This document shows, one piece after another, positions 1 through 10,505 of a stretch of 64,000 nucleotides of DNA. Below the pieces are notes generated by a model. That model was not told where the DNA came from, made no database searches, and saw only the letters and a list, made by a program, of their open reading frames with translations. This DNA comes from Akebia trifoliata. Taxonomy: Eukaryota > Streptophyta > Magnoliopsida > Ranunculales > Lardizabalaceae. The position numbers and the translations under genes are program-made. Each line of letters opens with the position of its first letter. Positions within the stretch are counted from its first letter, which is position 1. The stretch covers positions 17,285,288 to 17,349,287 of the forward strand of contig CM030717.1 of assembly GCA_017979445.1 (NCBI GenBank), in the 5' to 3' direction.

Positions 1-45
1 TTTGAAAAGACTTCTCTACTAATTCTCGGTGTAATGTTGTGTGGG

Positions 46-581
46 TTAATAGGATTGTAAAACTGATCTGGTTGTTTCATTTTGTGTGAGAGTGGCTGAG
101 GGACATGGCTTTGAGCCATCTATATAGTCTAGGAGGTCAGCCATTGAAGAGTGCGTGAAATTGCAATTTCCATGAGAGGTAGTTGGTGGAGGTGAGTTTT
201 AGAGGGGTTTGGGCAGCAACATTAATGCTGATAAGGGTGTTCTGGGATTCAATGGTGTTGAGAATTGACGGGGATGAGGTAGCCATGGCTGTTCGAGATT
301 TGAAGAGAAGAGGGGAGAAAAAAAAATATTTGAATTTGTTATCTCTGGTTTTGCTCTGATACCATAATAGGATTGTTAAACTGATCACTTTCTTATTGAT
401 TAATCAATCGTATAAATACATCAGAAGATATCAAAGAATGGTTGAAGATCCTACAAACTAGGAAGGTTACAAACTGAATCCTATTTCTATGGATGACAGT
501 TAATTACAGATAAATACATTTGAATAATACAATCTGTTATGAAAGACTTAAGTCTAGTAGTTGAGAACAACTAATTATCTT
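46..581 (-). mobile_element. Truncated Ty1/copia remnant (LTR end, primer-binding site, start of gag)
   Basis: Read on the minus strand, an LTR-like tail (about 581 to 366) is followed by TGGTATCAGAGC at about 363-352, the primer-binding site complementary to initiator tRNA-Met that is typical of copia elements, and then by the start of gag. A sequence close to the LTR end (AATAGGATTGT.AAACTGATC) recurs at about 47-68 and 367-388, so the gag fragment lies between two similar short stretches. This suggests a deletion that removed nearly the whole interior. The LTR is cut at its other side by the copia insertion that begins at 587. Family assignment is clear; exact ends are not. Confidence 0.6.
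60..286 (-). pseudogene. copia gag N-terminal fragment
   Basis: An ATG at 286-284 opens a gag N-terminus of the copia type. It contains the pattern LTSTNYLSWKLQFHALFNG, in which the 'NYLSW...' block is the hallmark of plant copia gag N-terminal domains. A stop follows at about 137. In another frame the family sequence continues as DLLDYIDGSKPCP and then breaks off near 60, so there is one frameshift and then truncation. Gag would form the nucleocapsid-like shell of the element. The protein cannot be functional. Confidence 0.6.
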
Positions 582-586
582 TATTA
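582..586. repeat. Target-site duplication TATTA (left copy)
   Basis: TATTA at 582-586 is repeated at 4702-4706 immediately outside the other LTR, which fixes the ends of the copia element between them. Confidence 0.75.
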
Positions 587-1134
587 AGGTGAGGAAAATC
601 TAGAGTACTTGACTCTAAATGCACAAATATTGGATATAAACAAGTAAACAATTTACTTGTACTATACCCTCAATAAAAATATCACTCACAAGTTGAAGAA
701 GAAAATAACATTCTATTAAGAAAAACACATTTTTACAAACACTCGCACTTTTTACAACTTCTCAAGACCTCTTACTCACAACTTGTTTTCTTACTACTTG
801 ATACAAAATGAGAGGACTCACCCCTATTTATACTAGTAGCACCTCCTTAATTAATGGCTAAGATTGTGCCAACACATTTTTAATCTAATGGTTATAATTT
901 GTCATCTAGAACTTTCCAACAAAATATCTATTAGTCTAGAGTTTTCCACCAACATATCTACTATTCTAGAATTTTCTATTTTTCTCTTATCTAAAAATAT
1001 CTAGAGTTTTCTCTAGGAAGATTCTATAGATTGGACTTTAAAAATATCTAGAGTTTTCTCTAAGAATATTCTAGAAAATGGGCTCTAAATTGTCATTGGA
1101 TTTTTCCTAATTGGGTTGGTGTTGAATTTTAACA
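587..1134 (-). repeat. 3' LTR of the copia element at 587-4701
   Basis: Aligns over its length with 4143-4701, ending in the shared GAATTTTAACA. The outer end reads AGGT instead of TGTT, so four terminal bases have changed. The sequence carries several CTAGAGTTTTC repeats. The adjacent polypurine tract marks it as the 3' LTR of a minus-strand element. Confidence 0.9.
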
Positions 1135-1148
1135 CTCCCCCTCAACAC
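1135..1148 (-). promoter_or_regulatory. Polypurine tract (plus-strand primer) of the copia element
   Basis: On the minus strand GTGTTGAGGGGGAG lies directly against the 3' LTR, the expected site for priming second-strand DNA synthesis. Confidence 0.8.
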
Positions 1149-1159
1149 CAGCTCTCACT

Positions 1160-1852
1160 CTATGCACCATGCCGAGCTGACAACGAAATTTTTTGAACTT
1201 TGCTAGTACTCGATCCTTTTGTGAGTTTCGCCACCGGACTATACATTTCATCATATTGTTGAGAAAACTCTCGAGCCACCAATCTAGCCTTGTACCTCTC
1301 GATCAATCCATTTGGACGACGCTTTGTCTTGTAAACCCATTTGCATGATATGGGTTTCACTTCTTTTGACTTTGGCACCAGATCCCAGGTCTGATTTCGC
1401 TTTAACGCTGTGACTTCTTCTTCCATAGCTTTGATCCACTCAGAGCTTTGTAATGCTTCTTCAAATGTCTCGGGTTCTTTAGTAGTTGCTTCTTCAGCTA
1501 TGGCTGCGTTGGCACATTTGGGATTTGGTTTGCGAATTATGTTTGACCTTCTCAATTGTGATTGTGGAGTTGACACTTCCGTTTCTTCAAGATGATCTGA
1601 TTGTTGATATACACCAATTTCCCAAGGATTCTGGGCTAACTCTTGATCACCATCACTGTCATGCGAATCTCCAACTTCATCTGAACTTGGTTGAATTTTG
1701 ACAGTGTGCTCCTCTACCTTTTGATACAGCTTGTCTTCGAATTCTCTTGAGTCTGGCAACACCTTTTTTCCTAAGGACCACCAAGAAGATGCTTCGTCGA
1801 ATACCACATCTCACGATATATAACATCTTCCAGTTGTAGGATCACAACATCT
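1160..1852 (-). pseudogene. copia pol: integrase C-terminus and start of reverse transcriptase fused to RNase H tail
   Basis: Minus-strand reading gives the copia linker followed by the RT N-terminal block EALQSSEWIKAMEEEV, NQTWDLVP, CKWVYKTKRRPNG and YKARLVAREFSQQY. At SPVAK (about 1238) the sequence jumps to LTKGSSTSKVQK and the tail normally found at the very end of RNase H. The RT active site, the rest of RT and most of RNase H are therefore deleted. The join keeps the frame for a short stretch. A frameshift near 1808-1852 separates it from the integrase upstream. No reverse transcriptase activity is possible. Confidence 0.85.
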
Positions 1853-2830
1853 CTACCCCTTTCTTTGACTGTCGTATCCCACAAAGATACATCTAACTGC
1901 TTTCTTATCAAATTTGCTACGTAAATGATCAGGAACAAATACATAGCATACACATCCAAATACTCGAAAGTAGCTAACTGTAGGCTTTATGTCCCACAGT
2001 TTCTCAAAGGGTGAAACAAACTCTAACCTTGGTTGAGGAAGTTTGTTGATCACATGGGCTGTTGTTCTCATAGCTTCGGCCCAAAACCTTCCAGGTACAT
2101 TCTTTGCATGTAGCATACTCCGACAAATTTCTGCAAGATGCCGATTCTTTCTTTCTGCTACACCATTTTGTTGTGGTGTATTGACACACGTATACTGATG
2201 ACGTATTTTGCATTCTCGTAGGTATAGAGAGAACTCATCCGAGTTATATTCTCCCCCGTTGTCTGTACGCAAGCAACGAATCTTTTTTCCTACTTCTCCT
2301 TCAACTATCTCTTTGAACTCTTTAAACTTTGAAAGAGTTTCAGATTTTTCTTTCATAAAGAAAACCCACACCTACCTAGAGAAGTCATCAATGAAGGTTA
2401 CCATGTACCGCATTCCGCCAACTGATGGTTGCTTGACTGGCCGGAACACATCAAAGTGAACTAACTCTAATGGTTCCTTTGCTTTAAACTTCGATTTCTC
2501 GTATTGCAATTGATGTGTTTTACCATACTGGCATCTCGCACGGACCGTGTCTATTCTCACGTCAAGTTGAGGAAGTCCCTTAAGCATCAACTTCTTTAGC
2601 ATCGCACTTAGCTTGGAATAGCTAACATGACTCAACCGCATGTGCCACAAATCTGCTGTCTCGTTCCTTCTTGTCTTGTCTACATATGCAGAATCTGTTG
2701 ACATTACGTAAACTGACTCCAATTGTCGTCCCTCCATCGTTGGCTTTTCTGAGATTTTGAGGTCCCTATACACCTTCACATCTTGGGGACCGAACAAGAC
2801 GTAGTAGCCTAATGATGTTAGTCGAGCCAT
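1853..2830 (-). pseudogene. copia pol: GAG-pre-integrase zinc region and integrase core
   Basis: The 2372-2830 half carries the H...H...C..C pre-integrase module ([10 protein letters not shown], then RCQYGK) and the first integrase Asp (VHFDVF). The 1853-2371 half carries the second Asp in LRTDNGGEY and the Glu in [15 protein letters not shown], followed by FWAEAM and FRVFGC. The DDE catalytic residues are recognisable. The two halves are in one frame, split by a TAG after DDFSR. The enzyme would have inserted the cDNA into the chromosome; with the stop it is a pseudogene. Confidence 0.88.
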
Positions 2831-3060
2831 AAATTTTTCTTCATTCCTGGAACATGGTAGATATCTTGAAGTGGCACTTGGTTAGAATTATAACGAGGTG
2901 TGACTATCGTCTTACCGATGTGAGCTATCGGTAACCTTGAGTTGTCAGCTGTTACCACCACACGACTTCCCTTATACTCAGACGAGTTTTGCAACTTTTG
3001 TTTATCACCCGTCATGTGATTTGAGCACCCTGAGTCTACAATCTAGTCATTCTCATAGTC
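2818..3060 (-). pseudogene. copia pol: aspartic protease segment
   Basis: The aspartic protease motif is readable as [12 protein letters not shown], and the family pattern continues to VPGMKKNL. The codon just before IVDSG is TAG where TGG (Trp) is usual, so a single G-to-A change has stopped translation before the active site. Retroviral-type proteases cleave the Gag-Pol polyprotein. Confidence 0.8.
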
Positions 3061-4017
3061 AATCCCTTTAGATGTAGCTGTAAGAGCTATCTCTTCTTCT
3101 TCCTTTACAAATGATGCTTCAGCATCCCATTCATCTTCGATTTGCTCTTTAGAACTAGAAGTAACAGTATTACTCTCAGCATGCTTTTTCTTAGACCAAC
3201 AGTCTTTCGCCATGTGGCTCTTCTTCCCGTAATTGTAGCAATCACCTTCGAACCTTCTACTATTACCATGATTCTTTGAAGTTTCCCTTGGATGAGAACC
3301 TTCCTCTCTTTGATGACCTTTTATCTTGTCACCATTCGTTTTAGATCCACCTCTGACGTGTTGGTTGAAGTTACCTTTACTTTTGCTTGTGTAGAGTGCT
3401 TCTTTTTTACCCTTCAACGAGATTCCTCCCATTTGCTTAGCCAAAGCTTCTTGACCAACAAGTAAATTTTCGAACTCAACAAGTGATGGTTGTGTCGGTC
3501 ATCCTTGTACTGCAGCAACAAAACTTTGGTATTCGGGTCGCAAACCATGGAAAATTATTCTTTTTATCCTGATTTTCCCAATAGCAGCATTTGGATCTAA
3601 CTCTGAAATTTCACGGCATATAGACTTCACCTTATGAAAGTATTGGACGATCGTCATATCACGTTGTGCCATTGATAGCAGCTCGTTCTCGAGAAGTTGT
3701 AGCTTTATATCGTTCTTCTTTGAAAAAGGTGTAACGAAAGTATCCCATGCTTTTTTCGGTGTTTTGGCATCTCGAATGTGCTCTAACATTTCTTCTTCAA
3801 TTGTGGTCTTTAAAGAAAACATCGCCTTGCCTGCTTTAATCTTCCATTTTCGTAAGATGTCATTAGCATCTTCTATTGTTGGTTGTGTAACTTCACTACT
3901 GCCGACAATCTCCCAAAGGTCTTGACCTTGTAGGTAAGACTCCATGTATGTTGCCCACGTGTTGTAGTTTTGATTGTTGAGCTTCTTGATTCCTCCAACT
4001 ACTTGAAGGTCATCCAT
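3043..4017 (-). pseudogene. copia gag with damaged zinc knuckle
   Basis: The start at 4017 (MDDLQVVGGIKKLNNQNYNTW) is the usual copia gag start, about 110 bp inside the PBS. The frame runs to about 3499, meets a TGA where TGG is expected, and continues in the same frame to 3043. The nucleic-acid-binding knuckle reads [14 protein letters not shown]: the second Cys is Tyr and the Gly before His is Ser, both explained by G-to-A changes. Gag would assemble the particle and bind the RNA; this copy is inactive. Confidence 0.88.
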
Positions 4018-4128
4018 CAGGCCGACAGAGCTTCTACTAAACGGAACAAACTTGACTAACGATCTTATAGAGGAGTAAACTCCTCATGACTCAAGATAGC
4101 TTCACCAAAATCGATCATTGGCAACCTA

Positions 4129-4140
4129 GCTCTGATACCA
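4129..4140 (-). promoter_or_regulatory. Primer-binding site (initiator tRNA-Met type) of the copia element
   Basis: Minus strand TGGTATCAGAGC lies two bases inside the 5' LTR. It is complementary to the 3' end of initiator tRNA-Met, the common primer of plant copia elements. Confidence 0.85.
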
Positions 4141-4142
4141 AT

Positions 4143-4701
4143 TGTTGAGGAAAATCTAGAGTACTTAACTCTAAATGCACAAATATTGGATATAAACAAG
4201 TAAACAATTTACTTGTACTATACCCTCAATAAAAATATCACTCACAAGTTGAAGAAGAAAATAACATTCTATTAAGAAAAACACACTTTTACAAACACTC
4301 GCACTTTTTACAATTTCTCAAGACCTCTTACTCATAACTTATTTCTCACAACTTGTTTTCTTACTACTTGATAAATGAGAGGACTCACCCCTATTTATAC
4401 TAGTGGCACCTCCTTAATTAATGACTAAGATTGTGCCAACACATTTTTAATCTAATAGTTATAATTTGTCATCTAGAACTTTTCACCAAAATATCTATTA
4501 GTCTAGAGTTTTCCACCAAAATATTTATTATTCTAAAATTTTTTATTTTTCTCTTATCTAAAAATATCTAGAGTTTTCTCTAGGAAGATTCTAGAGATTG
4601 GGCTCTAAAAATATCTAGAGTTTTCTCTAAGAACATTCTAGAAAATGGGCTCTAAATTGTTATTGGGCTTTTCTTAATTGGGCTAGTATTGAATTTTAAC
4701 A
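4143..4701 (-). repeat. 5' LTR of the copia element at 587-4701
   Basis: 559 bp with canonical ends on the minus strand (TGTTAAAATTC ... CCTCAACA), flanked by TATTA at 4702-4706. It would carry the promoter and polyadenylation signals of the element. Confidence 0.92.
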
Positions 4702-4706
4702 TATTA

Positions 4707-5003
4707 TGGGTTATATTCAGAATTTGGTTATTGATAAAACTTTTGAGTGAATGAATCTTCAACTAAACTTTTTATTATCACTTACAATATTTGATTTTGT
4801 GATTGCAGAAACAGAGCAATCTTATGTTTTAGTTTGATTCTTCTACTGAATTTAATGGATGAAAGCTGTTTGGTTGACTACCATATCCTTACCAAATTTT
4901 GAATGTATTGCTGATGCTAGTGACATTTTAGATTTGAAAGTTTCTGAGGTATCTTCAACTTGAAAGTTTCTCTCAATTGACAATAGGAAAAATATATTAA
5001 AAA
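4707..5003. other. AT-rich sequence, no gene seen
   Basis: No coding pattern or repeat end is recognised here. It is the outer flank of the copia insertion and may belong to the older element whose gag remains begin at about 5004. Confidence 0.5.
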
Positions 5004-5735
5004 TGAAGGCTTTGTTTGTCTCTCAAGAAGCTTGGGAAATTGTTGAAAAGAGGTTATGGAACCCAGAACTGTACAAGAAGTAGGTCTACCTTAAAATCAA
5101 ACAGATTCTCTTGTAGAAACGTAAAACAAAGATGAGAAGGCTCTCTTCCTCATCCATTAAGATGTTGATGAAACCAAAATTTTTAAATAATTGGGATGAC
5201 AACAATCTCCAAGAATGTGCTGAGTAGTCTCTTCAAGATTCATTAAAAGGAGTTGAGATGGCAAAGAAAATTCGTCTCCAAATATTAAAAGATGAGTTTG
5301 AAGCATTGCAAAATCAATTTCAAAATACTCTTTGAGGGTAGTCATAGAAAATCCAACAAAAAAGAAGAAAAGAAATGGATCTCAAATGATTTTCATGTGA
5401 TGGAGAAGATTTTGTGATTGTTGAAGTCATTGAAGAATCAAAATACTTTGGAGACTATGAATATAGATTGATTTAAAGGATGTATACAAGCCTATGAACA
5501 AATATATTTGTGAAGAATGAAAAAGGAAGGTAACACGTTGGATCATGCACTCTCATTGCTAGAAAATAAAGAGGAATCGCATGACACAACAAGGCAAAGA
5601 GGACTTGGTGTTAAAGAAAAAGGAAGAGGAGAGAAGCTACTATTAATGAAGATTTGAAAGATCAATCTCGAATACAATGCTAAGATTGCAAGAAATATGG
5701 TCATGTCAGCTCTGCTTTCAGAAGATGTAGTAGCG
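5004..5735 (+). pseudogene. Decayed copia gag (second family)
   Basis: Forward reading with several frame changes gives copia gag landmarks in order: MKALFVSQEAWEIVEK near 5004; KKIRLQILKDEFEALQNQF near 5260-5325; VMEKIL then the 'MNID...QAYE' block near 5398-5500; a Lys/Glu-rich tail; and a broken knuckle (C.DCKKYGHVSSAFRRC) near 5685-5728. Numerous stops and shifts show long decay. No pol, LTR or PBS is recognisable beside it, so this is an isolated remnant. It differs in sequence from the copia gag at 3043-4017. Confidence 0.7.
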
Positions 5736-5739
5736 GGTT

Positions 5740-6700
5740 CGATTCATTATCATTTTCCCCAATTAGAAAATAAATAAAAAATTTAGATATGACCATGGTA
5801 TGAAACAATTTAGATTAGATGTGGAATGTGTCCATAGAGCGATTTGAGGGATTTGTGAAGCAATAACAATTGACTATTGACATATTTTGTTAAATTTCTC
5901 TTGTAAATCATATATAATTTCTATTTGGTTGAAGGAAAGGATGGGATGAAGGTTTTTCAATGGTCATCGTTTTCCCATCCATCAAATAAAAAGATCCTTT
6001 CCTTTGTTGTTCCAGATTGTATTTCTTCTTTTCTGAATCCCCTACTTTTTTCCTCCAAGAAAGAAACTTGAGAGTGGTGGCATTAGTTGAACAAGTTCTA
6101 GTTATAAACTTGGTTATTAAGCTTCTCTCTCGACTAGATGAGATGGATGATATGCCCAGCTACATGAACAACCACATTCGCGGGAAAGCCAGCCTAGCCC
6201 TTCTCTGCACTCACTCGCCCCTTACTGCACCTTTGGGGTAGCCACTTTTGTCTCAGCTTTAGGCTTGGATGACAACCTACAGCTGCTAATGAGGACCGTT
6301 CCACTCGTGCCCCCTTGGGGGGGTCACTTCGTTGCACTCACCTTAAGGAACAAACGAATGGATCAAAGTTGTGTGTTTTATGTAATTGATGAAAGAAATC
6401 GTTTGTGTACGTGCGATGTAGACAAGAAAATCTTATTAAATTGAAAGCGTGAAAGGGGAATGAATGAGTGGCATCCTAGTAAGATGTCCTAAACGATTCT
6501 CTTCATAAGCTAGTCGCCCAAGAAAACCCACAAAGATGATTTGATGGGGCTAGAATTCGTTGAATCCTAACTCAAGTCCAACAAGAGGAACATAATTGTC
6601 AGAATGCGACTTTTGGAGAAACCTAGATGTATATGAAATAGTTTAAGTGGTTTTGTAATTGATATTAATATACTTAATATTTCTTTTAGTTTCTGTTTCT
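5740..6700. other. Intergenic or unclassified sequence
   Basis: No coding region is supported. Short C-rich stretches at about 6190-6350 carry no recognisable motif. The 74-codon open frame at 6017-6241 has no family pattern and is left out. Confidence 0.4.
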
Positions 6701-6712
6701 AATTGTGTTTTT

Positions 6713-7539
6713 TAGGCTTGTCAATGGATATTCGAAAATCCAAAGCCAAATTCGATTAAAAAAATTGGATATTATTCAAAAATTTTGAATATCGGATTTG
6801 AATTCAGATGTTAAATTTAATATTCAAATGTTGCGAAATCCAATCCGATAATATCCAACCCGATTTAAATACATATGTTATATAACAAAACTTTCCTTAC
6901 CCCTCTTCATTTTTTCTCTCAAACCTAAACGACAAAACCAGCAAAGCAAAGGGGTTTCATATGTGCGAATCACTTGAACGTCTGATGACCACATATTCTC
7001 TTCCGGGCAAGCATCCATGTAGGTGCTCTCTCTCTCTCTCTCTCTCTCATATCTTCAATCTCAAATTAAAACTCTATTTTTTTCCTTCAAAATTCAGTCT
7101 TCAACTTCAAACCAAAAAAACCTTGAAGTTATTTATTTATTTATTTTTAAAATTCATATCTTCACTATCATCTTCAACGTTGATTGATTTGCCATACACT
7201 TGATGTTTTGCTTGAAATCTTATTGTTTATTTTCTTTCCCAAAAATCAAATTTTATTTGAGGGTAAGGTTGAAGATGACAAGTTTTGAAGTTGAAAAGAG
7301 TTAGGAAAATCAGGATTTTTTTGGTAAAGATTGAAGATGATGGTATAGAACGAATCAATTTTTTGTAGGTTTTTTATCTGATCGGATATTATCGAATATC
7401 TGACAGATTTTTTGAATTTGAATCTTGATTCATAAGATCCCTCAAATTTCAAATTCGAATTTGGAGGCTGTAAAAAAAATTTAGATTTGAATTCGGATAT
7501 GACCACATCCGATTTGATTAGTATCCGTTTATAGCCCTA
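6713..7539. mobile_element. Non-autonomous hAT-type MITE (827 bp)
   Basis: The left end reads TAGGCTTGTCAATGGATATTC and the right end, reversed, reads TAGGGCTATAAACGGATAC: imperfect terminal inverted repeats of the TAGGG(C/G)TG type seen in plant hAT elements. The flanks GTGTTTTT (6705-6712) and GTGTTCTC (7540-7547) match at six of eight bases, the 8-bp duplication length of hAT. Subterminal regions on both sides are rich in inverted 'GGATAT/ATATCC' and 'GAATTC/TTCGAA'-like words. No transposase is encoded. Confidence 0.65.
7023..7049. repeat. (CT)n microsatellite
   Basis: A run of CT dinucleotides of about 26 bp inside the hAT-type MITE. Confidence 0.85.
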
Positions 7540-7865
7540 GTGTTCTCTATATATATTATGATTTTTGAATTATGATAACAGGTATTTGGATTGTACGAAG
7601 AAAGATTATCAATGACTTGATGCATGGAAGGAAGTATGACATTGATGACATATAACTATCATGACTCACATTAATGATCTAACTAAAATATAATAGTATA
7701 GTATCAAAATGATTGGTCTTATTGACATGTTTTGAAAAATCGTGTACATGTGTAATATTGTATTTAACAGAGTCTAATTATTGTGTAAAAGACTAACATA
7801 ACTTTGTCTTTTTTACTAAAAGACAAAATGAGGAGAGGTATTGTTAGAAATTTTTTTTTTTTTGA

Positions 7866-7985
7866 ATGGTCCACGATTCTTCAACTTAAAGTTTCGAAAT
7901 GAGTTGAGTTTTGGTGAGGATGATCTCTTCACCATAGAGATCATCCTCACAAAAAATCAGCAAATTCCGAAACTTGTAACCCCTA
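7866..7985. repeat. Palindromic MITE segment (hairpin 1)
   Basis: An inverted repeat has arms of roughly 35-40 bp centred at about 7935. The inner arms are GAGGATGATCTCT and AGAGATCATCCTC and the outer arms are TTTCGAAA-type and CCGAAAC-type words. The same palindrome family recurs at 8125-8210 and 8289-8376. Confidence 0.65.
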
Positions 7986-8042
7986 TTTTGAAAAATGTTT
8001 AGCTCAATGTTTAGTTATCTTTAAGGCCTCCGAACGCTTCCC

Positions 8043-8484
8043 TATATATATATAGGGTAGACTTTTTTTGACAAAATCCTAGATAACATTCTAGACAAAG
8101 CATTTTGTCTTATATGGTTTAAAAAATTTGAAATGGGCTGATTTTTTGTGAGGATGTTCTCTATGATGAGAAAATCATCATCACAAAAAATCAGTCAATT
8201 CTGAAATTTCAAACCCTAGTTTATAAGTTGAAGAATTGTGAACCATCAATTTTTTACTATCACTTTGGAACCACTTTTTACGGGGTTAGAAGTTTCAGAA
8301 TTGGCTGATTTTTTTTTGTAAGGATAATCTACTCACTATAGAGATCATCTCACATAAAATCAGCTCATTTCGAAACTTTTTAACCGTATGAGACAAAACT
8401 TTGTTTAATATATATATAAAATCAGCTCAATTTTTTTATATATATATATAGAATGTTGTCTAGGATTTTGTCAAAAGAATGCCA

Positions 8485-8505
<21 letters not shown>
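8043..8505. mobile_element. Palindromic MITE with long terminal inverted repeats in TA-rich target
   Basis: The left arm (8050-8100) contains TTGACAAAATCCTAGA and ACATTCTA. The right arm (8440-8490) contains their reverse complement, ATGTTGTCTAGGATTTTGTC. Both ends sit in TATATA tracts, suggesting insertion at TA. Between the arms are two smaller hairpins with GGCTGATTTTTTGTGAGG-type arms (8125-8210 and 8289-8376). No protein is encoded. Superfamily is unsure; TA targeting fits Tc1/mariner-like MITEs, among others. Confidence 0.6.
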
Positions 8506-8518
<13 letters not shown>

Positions 8519-8536
8519 GAGAGAGAGAGAGAAAGA
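8486..8536. repeat. (TA)n and (GA)n microsatellites
   Basis: TA dinucleotide run at about 8488-8514 followed directly by a GA run to about 8535. Confidence 0.85.
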
Positions 8537-8539
8537 GAA

Positions 8540-9470
8540 AAGGTGAGTCTAGCATTTACAAAAGTGAGTTAATTTGATTCACATCAAAAGGGATATCAGT
8601 TCACTCAGTCAGATTTATTTGAGTCATATTATTGATCTAAATGGCACAACAAGGTATGCATCCAATTTAATTTAATTAGATCAGGAACATGATAGGTTTT
8701 TGAGATATATAATTGATTTTGAACGATTGACATAATGGATGATTGAATTTGTAAATCCATAAATTCTAACATTGGACTGATCTACTTAGAATCATATTGA
8801 GTTTTGTTAAAAAAATGGTTTAACGGTTTGGTAATAATTCGATACCAAACCGGTCCATTGCCAGTCTAATTGAAATTAGAATATATTTTCTTGGGATTGT
8901 CAAATAATGAATCATAGAAAATTGTAATAATCAAGGGCGGAGCTAGGGGGGCAATTGCCCACCCTGGATTTTTTAGAATTTGTTTTCTAAGAGTTTATAT
9001 GTAATATTTTCACATAAATTAAAGATTTTTATAATTTTTAAAAAAACAAAAGGGAGGTTTTACATATTTTTAACAAACATAACGGGTCTAATTTCAATTT
9101 CATAAGTCTAATCTATTTCCCCTCCCCAACTCCCAAACCCGATTGAAAGTTAGGGTTTTCTTTCGTTCTTTGCAACTTGCAAGAGAGCAAGTTTGCAACT
9201 CGATTTGTCTCTTGTCTCTCCTCTTGCCTCTCAAGTCTAACCTTTGGGTTCTCTCCTCTTGGCCATTCTGAGTTGCGACTTTACTTGTGAATTGCGATCT
9301 TGCCTCTCATCTTTAAAGAAGAAGAGCACGGTAAAAATTTTATCAGATTTTGTTTTCCAATTATCCTATTTTTATTTTCTCTCTTAAAGCATGATTTTAA
9401 ACAATTAAGGAAATTGAGGAATACAATGTGTTTGTCAAACCTGTGGAGGTCATTTTTGTGATTGACCTCG
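8540..9470. other. Unclassified AT-rich sequence
   Basis: No coding region supported. At about 8935-8962 there is a GC-rich word, GGGCGGAGCTAGGGGGGC, facing TTGCCCACCC. It resembles termini of some plant transposable elements, but no second end was found. Pyrimidine-rich stretches at 9110-9260 look like leader sequence without a following reading frame. Confidence 0.35.
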
Positions 9471-10080
9471 AGATTTAATTTTTTGCAAGATCATTCACCA
9501 ATAAATCATACAAATAATAGAAAAAATAACAAAAAGGACAAAGAACATAAAAATATTTTTTATGTGGTTTGACAAACGTGCCTACGTCCACGGGTTCGGG
9601 AAGCTATTTCACTATAGATCTCACAGTTACATAGCCTCATCTCCCTTTTCCTCTACCTTCTTCTCCTTTTTTCCTCCCCTTTTACAAGACCTCTCGACCT
9701 TTAAATAGAGAAATCCTAATTAGAGTCTTAACCCTAATCAAGTTATAATTGACCACATTACCCCTTATCCAAAATAACAATTACATAACAAGGAGAATAA
9801 TCATCTTAAATTAGGAATCTTTCCTAATAAGATAGAACTCTCTTTAGATGATGTCACGTGTCCACCCCGAGATGCACGTTGATGGTGCGAATGGGCGATC
9901 CAGATGGGAAACGATTTTATCCTTCCACATAGCCCCCTCTTGAAGGTGGAGATCAATATATTGAGATCCGCCTTTGAGAAATACTTCTACTTGAGTGAAT
10001 TCCATCCTTGATTTTTGAATTAGTATGATTTTTGATCCCCCAAGCCTATTGCTTGCAAACTTGATATTCAACTTGGTTGA
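9470..10080. mobile_element. LTR-retrotransposon remnant (LTR-like segment)
   Basis: The segment GTGGTTTGACAAACGTGCC followed by TACGTCCACGGG (about 9560-9595) is a pattern I associate with LTRs of plant retrotransposons. A T/C-rich stretch and an AT-rich box (TTTAAATAGAG near 9703) follow. The two tandem arrays just downstream fit retroelement untranslated sequence. No gag or pol is recognised, so lineage and borders are open. Confidence 0.4.
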
Positions 10081-10084
10081 AATC

Positions 10085-10505
10085 TCATAATAAGTAGATG
10101 TTCAAATAATAAAATTAACCTCAAGTTGGGCTTGATTTTCGTAATGAGTCAAAATTTTGATAAATGATAGAAGAATCGATCGAAATCCTAAATCGGGCTT
10201 GGATTTCAAAGTGATCAAAGACTTTAATAAATGATAACAGAACCAACCAAAATCCTAGATCAGGCTTGGATCTCAAAACGATTCAAGACTTAGATAAACA
10301 ATAGAACCGACCGAAGTCCCAGATCAGGCTTGGATCCCAAAACGATTCAAGAATTTAATAAACAATAGAACCAATCAAAATCTCAAATTGGGCTTGGATC
10401 CTAGAATGATCCAAGACTTCAATAAATAAAAGAATCGACCGAAATCCCAAATTGGGCTTGGATCCCAAAATGATCCAAGATTTTGATAATCAATAAAATA
10501 ACCAA
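10085..10505. repeat. Tandem repeat array A (about 64-68 bp unit, about six copies)
   Basis: The word (T/C)(G/A)GGCTTGGAT(C/T)(C/T) recurs at about 10125, 10194, 10262, 10325, 10388 and 10453, each followed by a 'GAT.CAAGA.TT..ATAA' segment and 'AATAGAACC.A.C'. Units are diverged, so the array is old. Confidence 0.8.

Larger units (their letters stand above)
587..4701 (-). mobile_element. Ty1/copia retrotransposon, internally deleted, with both LTRs
   Basis: Two LTRs of 548 and 559 bp flank an interior of only about 3.0 kb, against roughly 4 kb or more for a full copia interior. On the minus strand the order is 5' LTR, initiator-Met PBS, gag, protease, integrase, start of reverse transcriptase, polypurine tract, 3' LTR. 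This is the copia order (integrase before RT). Most of RT and RNase H is missing and the RT start is fused to the RNase H tail. The 5-bp duplication TATTA bounds it. The LTRs differ by small indels and substitutions, so it is not very recent. Stop codons in gag, protease and integrase show it is dead. Confidence 0.93.

Noticed and set aside
1410..1701. Plus-strand open frames opposite the copia pol
   Set aside because: They are shadows of the minus-strand RT/integrase reading frame, with no own motifs.
4129..4140. tRNA-like sequence TGGTATCAGAGC, also at 12103, 28776 and 41446
   Set aside because: These are retrotransposon primer-binding sites; no tRNA cloverleaf surrounds them.
6961..7203. 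80-codon frame beginning MCESLERL
   Set aside because: It runs through a CT microsatellite and low-complexity T-rich sequence inside a MITE.
8935..8962. GC-rich inverted word (GGGCGGAGCTAGG / GCCCACCC) as a transposon end
   Set aside because: No matching second terminus or target duplication was found.
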